64,000 nt of DNA, from assembly GCA_038502055.1 (NCBI GenBank), contig JAXRKN010000040.1, positions 620,001-684,000 of the forward strand. Direction: 5' to 3'. Below are positions 48,101 through 62,800 of the stretch, one piece after another. Both the position numbers and the translations under genes were made by a program. The first letter of the stretch is position 1, and each line of letters starts with the position of its first letter. The notes below the pieces were generated by a model. It worked only from the letters and a program-made list of their open reading frames with translations. It searched no databases and was not told the DNA's origin. Origin of the DNA: Tanytarsus gracilentus (taxonomy: Eukaryota; Arthropoda; Insecta; Diptera; Chironomidae).

Positions 48101-51100
48101 AAATATAAAAATACCAGAAGGACTTTTTTCAATCATTCAAAATGTGATGTGAGAAATTTTACTCTTTTTCCACTTCTGGTTTTTTTGACAGCAATATAAT
48201 ATTTAATACAAATATTTATTATGCATACATTTATGTTGTTTTATTTTTACCAGCTTTTGGTATATTTTTAGACTGTGGAAAGCAACAAATTTTTCATGTG
48301 AATAAAAAAAATTCCATCACACGTCAGATGAGGATGGAAGTTAATATTTGTGGTTTGCTCGGGACATAAAGCTTGACTCTACAAACATTATTTTATTTTC
48401 AAAATGTACAAAGCGGAAAGCAAATTTACAAAAAAAAAGGTTTGTTAATAAAAATTATATAATTGTTCAATGTATGTCAATATTTTTTATTATGTTTATT
48501 TTCACATAATTTGATATGTTAATTGATGATCGAAAATAACCGAGTCTTTTTTATCGGACTTAATTTACATAAAAAATTCATGTTATGCAGGTTAAAAATT
48601 TTAATTCACACTTGGCAACGTGACCCATTCTAGTTCATACAGTCCTCTAAATTTATCTTTATTTTTATGTCACAAAAACAAACACGAATGAGAGAAAATT
48701 GCTCTCATTGTGAAGGATATAATAAAAATAAAACTTACCATAGTGTTATTCCTAATGCTCCTTTCCTCTCCACACAACAACTAGCTCAATCTCAAACACA
48801 AATAAATAGTTATGCTGATGAGTTTATGCTGCCTCTCCAACTATCTCCTAGATTCTAGTGGTATTTTATTATGCTCCTCTTCAGAACAGTGCTGTTAAAC
48901 ATGTGTATCACTATTCACACACAAAAGTATCCTCAAACTGTTTTTCTACTCATTTAACGCCAAAATTACGTTCATAATTTTCATGTTTGACAAATAATTT
49001 TTTTCATTACTGTTCCAAAAAGCGACGCATAACAATTCATTATTTATTTCGTATCTTCTGAAATCATCATAATTTGCTGTGGCATATTTCATTTGGGAAT
49101 AAATTGATTTACGCGAGCACACACACACACACACACTATATGGGCGAATGTTTCACTATATATGATGAATTAAATTTAATTGAATGCATTTTATGCGTAC
49201 TAAATTATTCAGCACGAGTCCTTATTATTTACGTCCTTGTTCTATATGTTTGTGATAATCACTCAATCTCTATTCATCATATCGTCGGCAACATGAAGTG
49301 GATGCTATATAGCATTTACATAAACACAGCACACTCAAAGCTCCGGCTACGACAGCGATGATGATGCGTTAGTACAAAAAAAATTGTTTGCTACCCATCC
49401 CAGCCGCATTTTATTCCATAATCACTGGGGTGAGTGGATAAAATTTCAGTGTTTGTCCGAAGGCTTGCTATACACAGACCACAGAGATAGCCTCAAAATT
49501 GATGTTGCTATTATATTTTACTCCACTACTACTATTTTTGTGTCCATTTAAAATCCTTTTCACTTCTTTATCCACTCTGACGTCTCTGTGCTTTGTTTAT
49601 TAAAATGCACTCCACCACACATACGTTCAATTTATCGAAATGGTGTGAGAAGCTTTTTTGCTGAAATCACTGAGGTCATCCACATGAACCGAGAGTGAGA
49701 GAGGGCGAACATAAAATCTATCTATAATATTTTTTTCTGCCTCTCTCAGACGAGTTTTTTGTTGCTGCTATTTTGTCTGTCCTCTCTCTCGGCACACTCC
49801 ACTTGATGTTCTATCAAATAAATGAAGTACACTGCACTGCGGTAATTTGTAAATTCAATCTGAAAATGTAGAAATAAAAATAATTAATTTCATTTTTTTA
49901 AATGTGAGTGCAAAAATATTTTCCATCCCTCGATCTCAAAATCAGAGTGAAAATTTTTTAATTAAATTTTAGTGGTTTAATGAAACAACATCAACCGAAC
50001 TGTACTCGATATAATGTTTTCGCAATGTCAAATGAAATGTTTTTCTTTTTATATAGAAACGAAAAGTTGTCAGAGTTGAGTGTGTTCGAAAAATGCTCAT
50101 GAAAAATTAAACTGACATCAAGCTCACGCTTTATTGACAATCATCACGAAATGAGCATTCGAAAAGGATTTTTTTGTCTAAATTACAAGGAAAGAAAATT
50201 TAATTAAAGAGAAACATTTTGAACTGCTCAATTATTCATTTTTTCCTGTGCGGAATTTCAAATCACTTTCAATTAAACATTCTAATTTTTTCTCCTGATT
50301 GTGCATTTTGTGCTTAGTGCTTAGTTTGATTGTAGCCGACAATGCAGACATTTTTCAGCAAACTTTTTTTCCCCAGATTGAAAAGTGAACTTGTAGGTAA
50401 TATTGTGGCTCAGCAAGAACGAGAAAAAGCAATAAGGGAAGTCGTTTTCAAATGAAATGTATTTTTTCTCGTTGTCGGCAATTCATAGTGAGAGAAAGTT
50501 GAAAATAAAACGATACACAACAGAGAGAGGAGGAAAGATAAATTTTCATTGTTCCGTGCTTCAAAGATATTAATTGGATTTTTTATTATTATCTTCGTAT
50601 TGTTGCGGTTAGACGAAGAATAAGAAGATTTGAAAATAAATCGTGTCATCTTAGCTTGTTTTAAATTTTAACCCTGGAAAAACTTTATATAAATATAAAG
50701 ATTATTTTATTCTTAGAATTTTATCTTGAAAATTGCGATGAGTTAATTAAACTGATATTAATTGACATAAAAATTTTCTCTACAATTTTTACATCAAAGG
50801 TTAAATTTTCCAGTAACTAACTTGAAAGTTTTCTATTCAATTCTTAAAAATTCAAAGTATGAGCAATTTTTTATTGAGTTCAAGAATGACTCTAAAAAAT
50901 ATCGTCTTTCAGATAAATCTTTGAAAAAAGCAAAGAATTTTTTCGATTGCTTGCTGAACAGTTTGCATGCATGAAAATGGAAATGTTCAAAGACTACTTT
51001 TTCAATTGACATCAAGAAAGGCAACAAAAGCGCATCAATCGATAGACGAACGTAATCGATAGGAAACATTTATATGTTGTAGCGTTTGTATTCTCGATGG

Positions 51101-54100
51101 TACACTATAATCCAATTAAGGTAAATTGGATGAATACGAAAATGTATTGAATTTCCCATATTTTCTTCATCATTTTTGCGAAGATCTTTCAGTTTCGATA
51201 AATAAAATAATAAATTTATCTTAGCATGCACACAATGCGCTCCCTTTTCAGACGAACGAGTAATTACGAAAATAAATGTCTAAAATGTTTCCGTGAATTT
51301 CATAATCGTGCCATAAAAAATGAGCAACAATAACAGCAGCAAACAAACATCCCTAGATGGCATAAAAAATTCATTCATTCATCCCTGGTTTATATCTCTT
51401 TTTTTTGAGCTCGTGCAGCCTCAGCATGATTTATGATAAAGATTATAGAAATGTATTTTAAAGCATAAAACTGGAGCGAGCATTTAATTAAGAGCCAGCA
51501 ACAGGAGAAAAATTTTGACGATTCACCGTCAGGTAGGAAGTTTTATGTTTGCTTCCCTCTTTTTTTCAGCTAAATCATTTCCCCATAATTAGCAATAATG
51601 TTTTCCGCTTGAGGTAAGAAAAATGCAAGAAATTCTTGAAGGAAATTATTATTTATTATTTTCGCATTTCTCCTTCCCCGCATGCACCTTGATAACACAT
51701 AATTGTTACAAATTCATGAAAAATTTGAAATACAAAATAAATCAAGGAAATTTTTTTTTTATATTGAACTATTAAGACTTCAATCAGCGAGCAATTTGCG
51801 AAATTTCTCAACATGTTCGTGTCATGATTGTCTGCACTTGATTGCGTTTAGAAAATTAACCTCGATTTTGTGTGGTGATCAAAGCATCATCATCCATTGT
51901 GAATGCCTTTATGCGTATTCAAAAATTTCTCGGCGGCATTCGGTAATTGAATTTGAAAACTTTTAAGTCCTTCACTGACAATACAAAGCATTAGAAACTT
52001 TTTTATTTTATTTTTGTTTAAATTTTAAGTTTTTCATACCAATGAAACGCGGAGGAAGGAATTTAAAAATATTAAATAAATTTTTCTTCTCATTTCTTTT
52101 AAAACAACTTATTTTTTCCATATAATCCACTTATTTTCATCAACCAAAGAAAATTTTCAGTTTCACAAACTTCATGAGCTAATTTCCGCACTTACTTCCC
52201 GTCATCAGAGCAAGGCACAGGAAAATTTTTCTCTATAGCCATTTAACCGCTGTTATCGTAAAAAGTTTTCGAGAAAATTACTAAATTTTTCCCGCATATT
52301 GCCACCTTCCTTGAAAGCTGACATTGAATACCACAAAAGTTTTTCAAACTCCAGATTGTGATGGAAAAATGGCAATGAACAAGATTGTTTAATTAAATTT
52401 TCTACACCTAACATCAACACGCCGTGTTGAATTTACATTGAAAGCATGTAAGTAGGCCCGCAATTTGAGAGCAACGCAAATTATGTTCCATCAACCATGA
52501 CAATATCATGCATGTCTTCAACAACATCATCATCAACTATATATACTGTTGCTGTCAAAGGAAGAAGAGCCGAGAAAAACATCTTCACTGAAGTCGTTCG
52601 AAAACTTTCGATTGCGAAAAGCAAACAAAAACTTTTGACAATTTATATGCCAAGAAGGCGTACTCGAGAGAGAGAGGAGGAGAAACTTTTCTACCTACAC
52701 GAAAATTTAGCCAAGAAAGGTGTAAATTTATTATCGTCTTTTTATAATGTTTCACTCGTGTCTGTTTGTTTGCTAGGAAGGCACGGTTTCAACTTTCATG
52801 ATACACGTTCATAAAAATGTTTTTGAAGTGATTTTGTGGTAAGAACTATAAATAACTCATGTTCATGTGTAGGAGTTTATATATTTTCACAATAAAATCA
52901 AGATCCGGAAAAAGGCGGATTTTTATTGACAAATCCAGAATTCTTACCCGCATGAAAATTTCAAACATACTTGCGACATCTCAATTTAAACCTAATTCCT
53001 CAGAAAATTTTTCACTTCTTTTTTTATCGCACGAACAGATTTTATTTTTATGCCTCTCAAATGAGAATTTCAAATCGCAACCAAGCGTTTCCAAGTTCAA
53101 TCGAGTGATATAATTCAATATCATGCCTCAAAATTCGTAACTGGCAAGAAAAGCTTAGTGACAAGAAATATTTTTTAAGGAGTTGCGAGAGAGGATCGTA
53201 AATAACATTTTTGAGGCTTTCTCTGTGAGCTGATAAATTTTCCAATTCAATGCTTCGCGTTGAGGATTTAAACTCGCTGAATTCGAGCAGGAAAAACTTT
53301 TCTAATAAAGTCTTGAAAAGAGAATTTTAAATGATTTCACAATCCACTAAATTTGCTTTTTCTCTCAGTGGTCGCATCAAAAGTAATTACTCTAAAAAAA
53401 TATTCAATGGAACCTGCTGCTTCCTTTAATATCCAATTTCTGTCTATTCATGCTATGTGCGTGCCTGTTTTTGTTTTCTTCTCTCTATCCTGCTCTTTTA
53501 AATCAATTTTCGAGCATGGCTACAAAGTGTCACTAAATTAAATTTTAATTTATTTTTGTCGCATCCGAAAATAAATTGATATTTCTTCCGCCTCTCTCCT
53601 CTCGCTCACAGAAAATAATCCAATCGTCATCAAGTGAGATCGGATGATGATAAAGTCACACAATGAGCCTCGGTGCTGTTAGAAATGGATTTTTTCTCTC
53701 TCCGCTATACACTTACGCAAAAATGGAAAAATCAATTCTCCATCAAATGAGCTTCTCTTCAGCTTTCGGCCGTAATTGTGTAATTAATTTAACCGGGAGA
53801 GCGAGAAATTTCTCTGTTGAGGACGTTTTGGAAATTACGTTAAATTTTTTATTTTTGAGTGTCATGTGATGAACTCGATGTCGAAAACGTCCTCTATTAT
53901 TACACTTCGACATGCTCTACTGGAAATGGCAATAGCATTAACATTCAATGGACAAGAAAAACGATTGAGAGCAGCAAAAAAATCCCAACAAAAGCTTTCG
54001 GCTATATAGATATGGAGAAAGCTCACACTAATAGGATGAGAAAGCCCTAAATACATATTTGGCATATGTGTGGACGACAATAAAATTCAAATAAAAATAA

Positions 54101-55275
54101 TAAAAATGCTTAATCGTTTTGTCGAGAGAATGGGATGAATTGCAGTCGATTGTAATGAGTGCTAGTGCCATAATGCATAATGGCCGACCCTTTCTTTTTG
54201 CCCCTCATAAAGCTCAAGAAATAGTTGAAATAAAATGCCATGACCATACCTCTGCTGACAGGAAGAAAATTTATGACAATTCTCTACGGTTGAAGAAAAT
54301 TCTTTATTGTAAATTATTTTTTGCAACGAAGGAAAAATTTAATGAAAATAATGACAATATAATTGATGATTTTAATGAACAGAAAAGTTTATTGAAGATT
54401 TCTTCCCTCTTTTACATATATGAGAACATAAAATTATTTAAACATTAATTTCATACAGAAAACATTGAATACCAACACATAAAGCGCCTTTTGTTACAAC
54501 TGCCAATTATAAAAAATGAGTAATTATTAAAAAATATTGTTGAGTGGGAAATTTCTGTCGATCGATATCGTGTTACTAACGGCGGGTATGTGAAGTGAGT
54601 TTTACAATTTAATCTTCAATTATTAAGTGATTATTACCAATTTGTTACCATTCAATGATTAAATGATTATAGAAGCTATTAGTGACATAATTTCAATATC
54701 TTACTTCACTAAAATTCATAATGGGACTGATTCAATTTGTTTAAATATGTTATACATGTTTTAAATTATGTTAAGTTGATTTAAGTACGAAGGCAATAAA
54801 AATCATTAATAATTCAGATCGGTTGGCATTTCATAATTAGGCAAGTTTGGCGGTTGATTAATATGTTTAAAAAACCAATATTTTTCTCATGCCACATACA
54901 ATTGGAAAATTTACATGAGTCGATTAAATTTTTAGCTGCTAATAAGCGAATTTATCAATTTATGATGTAAATTCAATATAAAATTAAAATAATAATTTTC
55001 CATGATTGTTTTTCATCACGTCACCAAAAGATTCAATTACACAATATTGAATAAAATTAATTGTTTAATAATAATATTGGACAGGTGGTCAAAATATTGA
55101 AAATGAGATTACAACTAAATTTTTCACATTGAGATAGTTATTAATTCACAGCTTTATCACAAAACTGCCTCATTCACTTATACTTTCTAATTTTTCAGTA
55201 GATTATCATAACAATGTAAATTTGAATTTCCTTTATCCGGGCGAGAGAAATATCGTTGAGGCTCGAGCGAGAAAA
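45198..55275. other. Ten kilobases without a confident gene
   Basis: The first coding exon and promoter of the minus-strand CUB/LDLa gene must lie to the right of 45197, so at least part of this stretch is probably its 5' intron. No exon with an ATG and the right phase could be picked out. Open frames such as those near 48.7, 52.5 and 54.1 kb have no motif support. A short AC repeat is present at 49.1 kb. Confidence 0.4.
49118..49136. repeat. Short (AC)n microsatellite
   Basis: An uninterrupted CA dinucleotide run of about 19 bases with no associated gene. Confidence 0.8.
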
Positions 55276-56847
55276 TTATTTTCCATTTACCGCCATTTTT
55301 GGGGGTGGATATGGAATGGTGAATAAGTTAATCTTCATATAATCGCACATTTCGAGGCACACAGTCGAGCAATACCACATTAAATCCAGCGTACACCAAA
55401 TGAGAACGACCCACAGTAGAAAGTATTCCGCAATGAATTCGTTGAAATATTGATTAAGGAATAAAATCAGGATTCCCCAAAAGCTCGAGTCGAAAATATC
55501 CATTTCGCTTTTAGACAGATGCGCTACAACGAGTTTATTGGTAATTTTGGCAAAAATAATTCCGAAAGTCATCAAATAGAGCATCGGATGGGATTCATAG
55601 ATGTGAGATTGTGACTTGCCGGCAATTACAACCGAAAATACCACCATAATCAAAAATGGTAAAATTGGCGAAATCACACTTGTTCCAGCAACAGTAGATC
55701 CATTTTTTCCGCTGCCACCTCTCTTCATTGTATTCACAAAATCCTTCACGACCAAAAATCCTGTGACGAGTGTCATTCCAATAATCGTATACCACAGCTC
55801 ATATTTTCCAAAAATAGTCGTCGACCAAATGCTTGGACCAAAAGCATATGTCATTATGTGGACGAGCATCACGCTGTAGTGTGCTTCTGTCACATCAATC
55901 ATGCCAAAATGAAGTGTTCCACTAACATAGGCTTGCCAATGAGAGCAGTAGAACAGTGCGAATACGCCAAAAACCTCTACGAACATGATTTGTGGGAAGC
56001 TTCCGTACTGCACCGCCGCACATGTTGATAATGTGACAAAAACCATCGAAATAGAGTCACAGCCATGATCGAATAATTCGCCTAAAGGACTTGATGTTCC
56101 AGTTCGCCTTGCTTGCTTCCCATCTTCATTTTTCGATATCATCGAAAGTTCGTGAATAAAGGCGAAAGAGAAAATATATAAACAATTTAGTTGTGTGGGG
56201 TTAGAGAGTTAAAAATATTTCATGAGGTGAAAGTCCAAAAACCATCGTATGATAATCACACATGAGTAATGCCGAAAAAGTTGTTGTGAGCAATTAAGCG
56301 TGTACGCAAAAACAATTATTTAGGCTAATAAAAAATTTGAGATTGGAATCCTAAAAGTGGCTTGTGATTATAAAACTCTGATATTTTATTTTGGACATTA
56401 CGCGTTCGCTCACCTATTGCATCAAGCGACTGATAAATAAATAAGCCTAGAGCACACAATAGGTACGTCCAGCGAGGAGGTGAATTGGTATTTTTTCCAT
56501 CGGGATTGTAATACAATAATGCAAGAGCAGTCACTATATTTACAAAAAGTCCAATTATTGTGATTAAATTCGGTGCAATCCATAACGGTACTTTATCCAC
56601 AAGCCAATTCCAGTAGGGCTGCAGACGAAAAATTAAATTTTATATTGACATTCGTCACCTCGCGCAGTCGCGTTAATTTATTTTTAAATGACATCGCATT
56701 GTTCATCGATAAATATCCAATTTTTTTAAATTTACAACTCACTTGGAGGTACGGTTCGATGAGACTGCTACTACTAACTGCATATTTATGCTCCGATAAT
56801 TTTCGTAGTTGACTCTCCGAGAGAATTTTTTGCTTTCTTATGAGCAT
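55276..56847 (-). CDS. CEPT1: Choline/ethanolamine phosphotransferase (CDP-alcohol phosphatidyltransferase)
   Basis: Three exons: 56847-56743, 56618-56414 and 56123-55276, with introns of 124 and 290 bases, giving 385 aa. The enzyme transfers phosphocholine or phosphoethanolamine from the CDP-alcohol to diacylglycerol, the last step of the Kennedy pathway, in ER or Golgi-type membranes. The catalytic CDP-alcohol motif D-G-x2-A-R-x8-G-x3-D-x3-D is complete at residues 104-126: D104, G105, A108, R109, G118, D122, D126. It is assembled across the second splice junction, which confirms the model. Other family landmarks are WIAPNLITIIGL, LFIYQSLDAIDGKQARR, HWQAYVSGTLHFG, GKNGSTVAGTSV and AKITNKLVVAH. 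Several hydrophobic segments form the multi-span membrane domain. The N-terminal part (LSESQLRKLSEHKY) matches the usual CEPT1 start. In flies the likely counterpart is bbc; CEPT1 and CHPT1 are hard to separate from sequence alone. Confidence 0.93.
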
Positions 56848-59800
56848 TTTTAACTAGTTTTAATAAATATTTGAGATTCGCTAGACTGCTAAAAAATTTT
56901 GTTTAAACTTCTTATTTCGCGTCAGTGTCTTTACGTCTTTTTTCCGTCTATATAAAAAAAAATGTTAAGGCGGAATTACAAAAAAATGAAAGCGTTTCTT
57001 ATAAGAATCGGTCATACCGACATGCGAGGAATAAAGCTTTTTTGACCCACGTGAACAACATGAATTAATCATGAAAATTGATTTTTCAAAAAAATCATTT
57101 AAATGATAAAGATTTTAATCAAAAGTGACTTTATTTTTAAAATAATTTGTAGAACTAAAAATTTAGTAAAAAACTTTCAAAATTTTAATTAAATTTATAG
57201 AAGTATTCATCACATGTTCAAACTTTTAATATTTATATGTGCATTCATTAAAATTTTCCATAGAGAATTTGAAAATTTCACGAGTCTGGTGCATAAATCG
57301 AATTACCAAGTTCAACTCTGAAACCATCCACATCCCCTATGGATGGATGTTTATTCATCAGATCGCTTATTTCATATAAGGCATGATAGAGGGATGTGTA
57401 CATAAAAATTATAGCTTTATTTTCTGCATGCATGGTCGTGGAAAAAGCATAAAATTTTTTAACCTCGTTTCTTGGCTGGGAATAAAACTTTTATAATTTG
57501 AGTAAAAAGTTGTAAAAATATTAAAAATTTACAAGGTAAAAAAGTATAGACAACTTCATACTTTGTCTTGCATCAACGTTTACAGTTTTTTTACGGCACG
57601 AGCTCGTTGAAATTCTTCCTGTTGGTGTGCATGTTGCTCTTGTTGAAAATTTACTTGAAAAAATTATTGTAACAACAAAGGTGCGTTAACAACTCACATT
57701 ACACCCATAATTAAACTATAACCTCACCGACCCTTTATTGACTCTGACGCGTTGCGGTGTTAATTAACTTCATGCATCATTTTTTAATAAGCGGTGAATG
57801 TTCTCTCCATCCCATAAACCCGCTGACTAAACCATTTAATCATGCAAACCCTGTAATATTCATTTTCTGCTAATTTTCCATTAAAGAAAAGTTTTTATAC
57901 GGTCGTTAAGTTATGATATCCATCAGTAATTACAATTCACTCTTCTGAGAAGACTGAAATTGAGGCATTTCTTAAAGCTCCACTTAGACACTAATTGCCC
58001 TTGGGAAAACTTTTTTCAGCTGTCACGCCAAAGAACATGTATTTTCATTTAAAGTCTAAAACCTTATAATGTACGTGTGATTCTTGCATTTAGGGCACCC
58101 CCAAAAAACAGCTCTAGCGGATATTTTTAAACAAAAGAAAACTCATTTACGTAACGTTGTAATTTCTGTTAATTAGTCCAAATGATAATTACTATAAGAA
58201 CCTCTTACCTTTAATGCGAATGAAATAATGAATGCTTAACTTTCGAATGTAGAAATACTGAAACTGCTTCCGATAGTTTTTGTTCCCTAAACACTCATTT
58301 ACTCCCCTTTTAACTTTGAATAGATTTTTTTATTCGAGGTTAATTGGACAAAATTATTTTATTTTTATATCAAACTCAGAAATAATTGAAAAATTAAGGG
58401 TTTTCAGGACATAATAAATTTTATAGGTTTTTAAAAAAATTAAATTAAAATTACTTGTAATCTTTTCACTGAAAGTTTCAAAGAAAAAGTAACGTATAGA
58501 AATCCAATTCTTGTCTAATCAGATCAAGAGCCCTATGGCATCATGTTTTATCTTCTTTCTTCTAAAAAAATGGCAATATGTCGACAAAAATTTCCTTTAC
58601 TATAATTGCGTACATAACTTTTGTCATGATTAAGCTCACGATTTTTGTGAAAGCTCATTTGAGGACAAAAAAGAACAAGGAAGATTTACTTTCAGAAACA
58701 TCCGTGTACAAGGACAATCTACGTGATTAATTGCATTTCTTGCTTTCTCGTGACCATCATTCATTTCGATGTTTTTCCTATTTTCACAGTGATAATTTAT
58801 TCGACTTCAGATATTTCTTTGAGTAGAAAATTGTAGATTTCTATACGTGTTTAGTTTTTGGTAAAATGAGAAAGACAAAAAGTGAAGAAAGCACACATAA
58901 ATCATGATCTTATTGATTTGTTGTCACAATTTTTCGACCAAAAATTAATTAACTCGAGACATTTTTATTTTTCTTTTATGAGTTCATAATTTTCTCGAGC
59001 TAATGCTCAAATTGTATAATGGGCAATTTATTGAATCATTATGGAGAGAAAACAATCAGATGATGAAAACATATTTTTAGCATATAAGCTTATGAGAATT
59101 ATTTTTATTGATTTTCTCTCAAGTGAAGATATTTTTAGACTGAAAATAGAGAGATTTAGGTAGGAGGAAAAAACTTTAGTTTTGGCTTCGTACATCCATA
59201 AGCACTCAAAATAATTAGAAAAACCCTTCGTTCTGAAAATCAGCCAAGGGTTTCAGTTTTGAGTGAGGTTGATTTTGTGGGTAAGAGCTCTTGAAAACAT
59301 CTTCTTTAGAGCAGCAGAAACAAATCAGTATTTATGTTGTGGGTTTACATGAAATCCAACTTATTCAGCTGATGAAATGAGGATGTGGATGGGGAAAGGG
59401 AAGTGTTCGATTAAAGAAAGATTGATGCGATTGAGATAATACACTTGAAATTCACTTTATAATCGATCACAAACTGAGATTACCATCTGAACTTTTTTAT
59501 AAGTTGGGAAATTTTTAAAATTGAATATTTTTAGAAAAATGTAATTATTTGTCTCTTTCCAGTAAAATGACATTACAAAGCCTCTTCATCACTAACTTGC
59601 GAAATCTCACTCTGTATATTCGTGACAAATGCGCATCTCTAAAGAGCGTTAAAGCGCTATCATTACCAGTTCAGAAAGAAGAATAAAAGATGTTCATCGT
59701 GAGGCTTCACACAAATGCGGCTATTGATGAAATATCGAAATCCCACAGCGAACAATAATTCATTCCTCTCACTTCCATTGTTCATCGGCACGTAACAAAA

Positions 59801-62800
59801 CTCTTTCCTTTTTTTACTTTCTTCCTCAACAAAATAACAATGAGCTAAACCACCTACGTTGGATTTCATTTATAAGAAATTGCAGAGTAAATTTTTCTGA
59901 CTCAAAAAGTGAAACATTGGAAACTAAATGAACTCTTTAGGAGCAAAAATAGGAAGTTTACACACATCTTGGGCAAATTTGGAAGTATAAAGAGGATATT
60001 GAGCAGAAAATATGCTTCGATATTTTAAAGTCAAAGATAAGGGATGGGGTGGTGTGAGAAACGACCCAGAAAACAAAGCAATTTATATAGACTCTCATCG
60101 ATGATGGCATGGAACGAAAGAGTATCTGAGATTATCCTAAAATGTTCAATATTATTGTCCGCCCTCGTGATTTAACAGAAATTCAATCGTTGTAAAGTAG
60201 AGTTGGAAATTTAATCCAAATTAAAATCGCTTCAGTCTATTTTTAAAAGTTTATAAAGTCTTTAAACGTTGTAAATCTTTTGCTTTCTTTGTTATTTATT
60301 CTTTCATTTGAATTATGTTGCTAGGTTTGCTGGGTAAGGACAATATCTAAGCCCTTAAATCGCTCTTCCTATAAATTTATCATAACAGCTCTATGTGCGC
60401 AAATATTTCTTACTTAATGCCTTTTTGCTACACAAAGCGCGCTATTTCCGGAGGTGATTTCACGAGGATTGAAATTTATCATGCTATCTCATGTATTCCC
60501 AAGACATTTTTAGGATTACAACATTTTCCGGCTACTGAGTATGCTTGTGATATTAAATTTTGTTTCACATCAGCACCACACGCTACTCTTTTTACTAAAA
60601 GCAGAATCTTAATTATGTGAGAATAAAAATTATACGGTTTCAATGATGATGGCTTAATGAAAATAATGAACGATGGTGCTTAATGGCCCACGGACAAACT
60701 AATTAAATCCTCGTTCATCGTGTGATGAGAGAAAGGAAATGAAACTTTTTTGCTTGTTTTATGATAATTCATATTTTATCCATTCATCAACTTTAGTTTT
60801 AAATTTTGCTCCGATTAAGTTTAAGAAGGTGATTATGTAATAAATTAGAAGGATAACTTTAAGAATGCCTGCAAGAGTTCATTAAATTTTCTCCTCAAAA
60901 TGATTAATGACAGAAGCCAGACAATTAAAATATTTTCATTTTCATTTTCTTATTGATTTATTGCCTTTTATGTATAATCAATTTCTTAAGGCGTAAGGGA
61001 AGACTTTACAGAGGTTAATGAGGTGAATTATTTTTTTGTGAAGTAACATGACATCATTTTATTTTATGCTACTATTTATAGGGCTATAAACCTCACACGC
61101 CCTTTGTCCTCTTCAACATCAGCATCATCATCATTAATAGACGTAATTTTTTGTCCTTTTGTCATCCCATCTTTCTCACCAACTGAGAAAAAATCACAAA
61201 ATATATTTCGCTTATTATCCAAAAATCCATGAAATGCCTCGGTTCTCGCGAGGAAAATGAATATTTATCCACATTAATTAGGATTACAGCGCTCATCAAA
61301 AATGTCGCCATAGCTGACTTTCATATTTTCCTCTCATCTTTGTGTCGACATTTTTATTTTGCCTCCGTCTCGATGTCTTTACTATGATAAACAAACTTTT
61401 TCGACATCACTCGAATTAATGATGGAGGGAGCGGAGCCATCGAGAAAAAGTTCAAATCTCTACCTAAAGAGAAAGCAAATAAAAGTTTTTTCATCTTAAT
61501 TTATTCTAGCTCTTATTGACATTTATTGAAATTTATTGAAGCTCTTCGCGGAAGTTTGTGCATATTTGCTTGAGTTATGGAATTAAATTGATCTAATTAT
61601 TTTTATTAATGACTAAACTTCAACTGCAATTAAAACTCTAAAAATGAGCTTTATTATAATCAAAGATTTTTTGATATATTTAGCCAACAACATCACGTTG
61701 CAATGTGCAAAAAAATCATGACTAGAAAACAAACAATATTTTTCATTACATCAAATTGAATGATTGATCTTTAATATCATTAAATTCAACGAAATTTAAA
61801 TGCTCATCATCGTCAGTATGAATGTTTACCATCCCTCCCATCCATTATATGCGTGTCTCGATACCATCAAAATTCAGTTTTCATGTTTCACAAAGTCTCA
61901 TTTGTAATGCAAAAAAAAGTTTTTCTTCCTTCTCCCACTCGCACATGCTTTAAATTCCCAAACGATGATTTTACATGACTTGATTTCCATTTGTTACTCT
62001 TGAGAATTGAAAGATGCTCGTGTACACGCATTGAAAAAGTGTGTGTGTGCTATTAAAGCTTTTAAAGTATTCATAGTGTATTCTTGAATGTGGTCTGATT
62101 TAAAAATAATTTCTCAACATGAATTTGCAACATATAACAGCTATGAAAAGAATGTGTAATTTAGTGTAATATAAACATTGTTAGACACATGCATGCAAAC
62201 TTTTATCAAAATTATTGTCCTACATAGAAAAAGTTAGCAAGAAAAGTAAAAATTTATTTGGCCATGAGTAAATTCAGAATTGCGAGAAAAAACTTTCTCC
62301 TTCACATATAAACCGACGAATAAAATTTTATGGAAATAAACTTCATGGTTTGGTCCACCACAAATGCCATGAACTAAATGTGAAATTTGCTATATTGATA
62401 CGATACGAAATATTACAAAAAGATTTGTGTGCGTGCATCGGCAAAACAGAAAATACATTTAATAAACGCTCAGCTACGAGTTACCGCAAGTGTGTGCTTT
62501 TAACAGACACGCATACAGGATTTTTTTGGTTCTTCCAAAAATATGTTTTCAATTGGAAATCAATTTTTATTTTTATGCGTAAATTTTTGTGAAGAGACAA
62601 AAAAGAAAAATCTCACATCTCATGATATGAGTGCCGCATCTTCATGGGATCATAAAAAAATTTGAAGCTTTTAAATATTTTATAACCGATCATTTCGAAT
62701 ATTTTACTGTTGAAGTAGGGAGTGAGCTAAATTTACGTAATATTTTTCACACAGCACATTCACATGCATAGCTTTATCTCGTTTATTCCACATTGCTAAA

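Noticed and set aside
52497..52814. 105-codon plus-strand frame after a TATA-like tract
   Set aside because: It begins in simple repeats (TCA/ACA) and runs through a basic low-complexity stretch. No family resemblance or flanking signals were seen.
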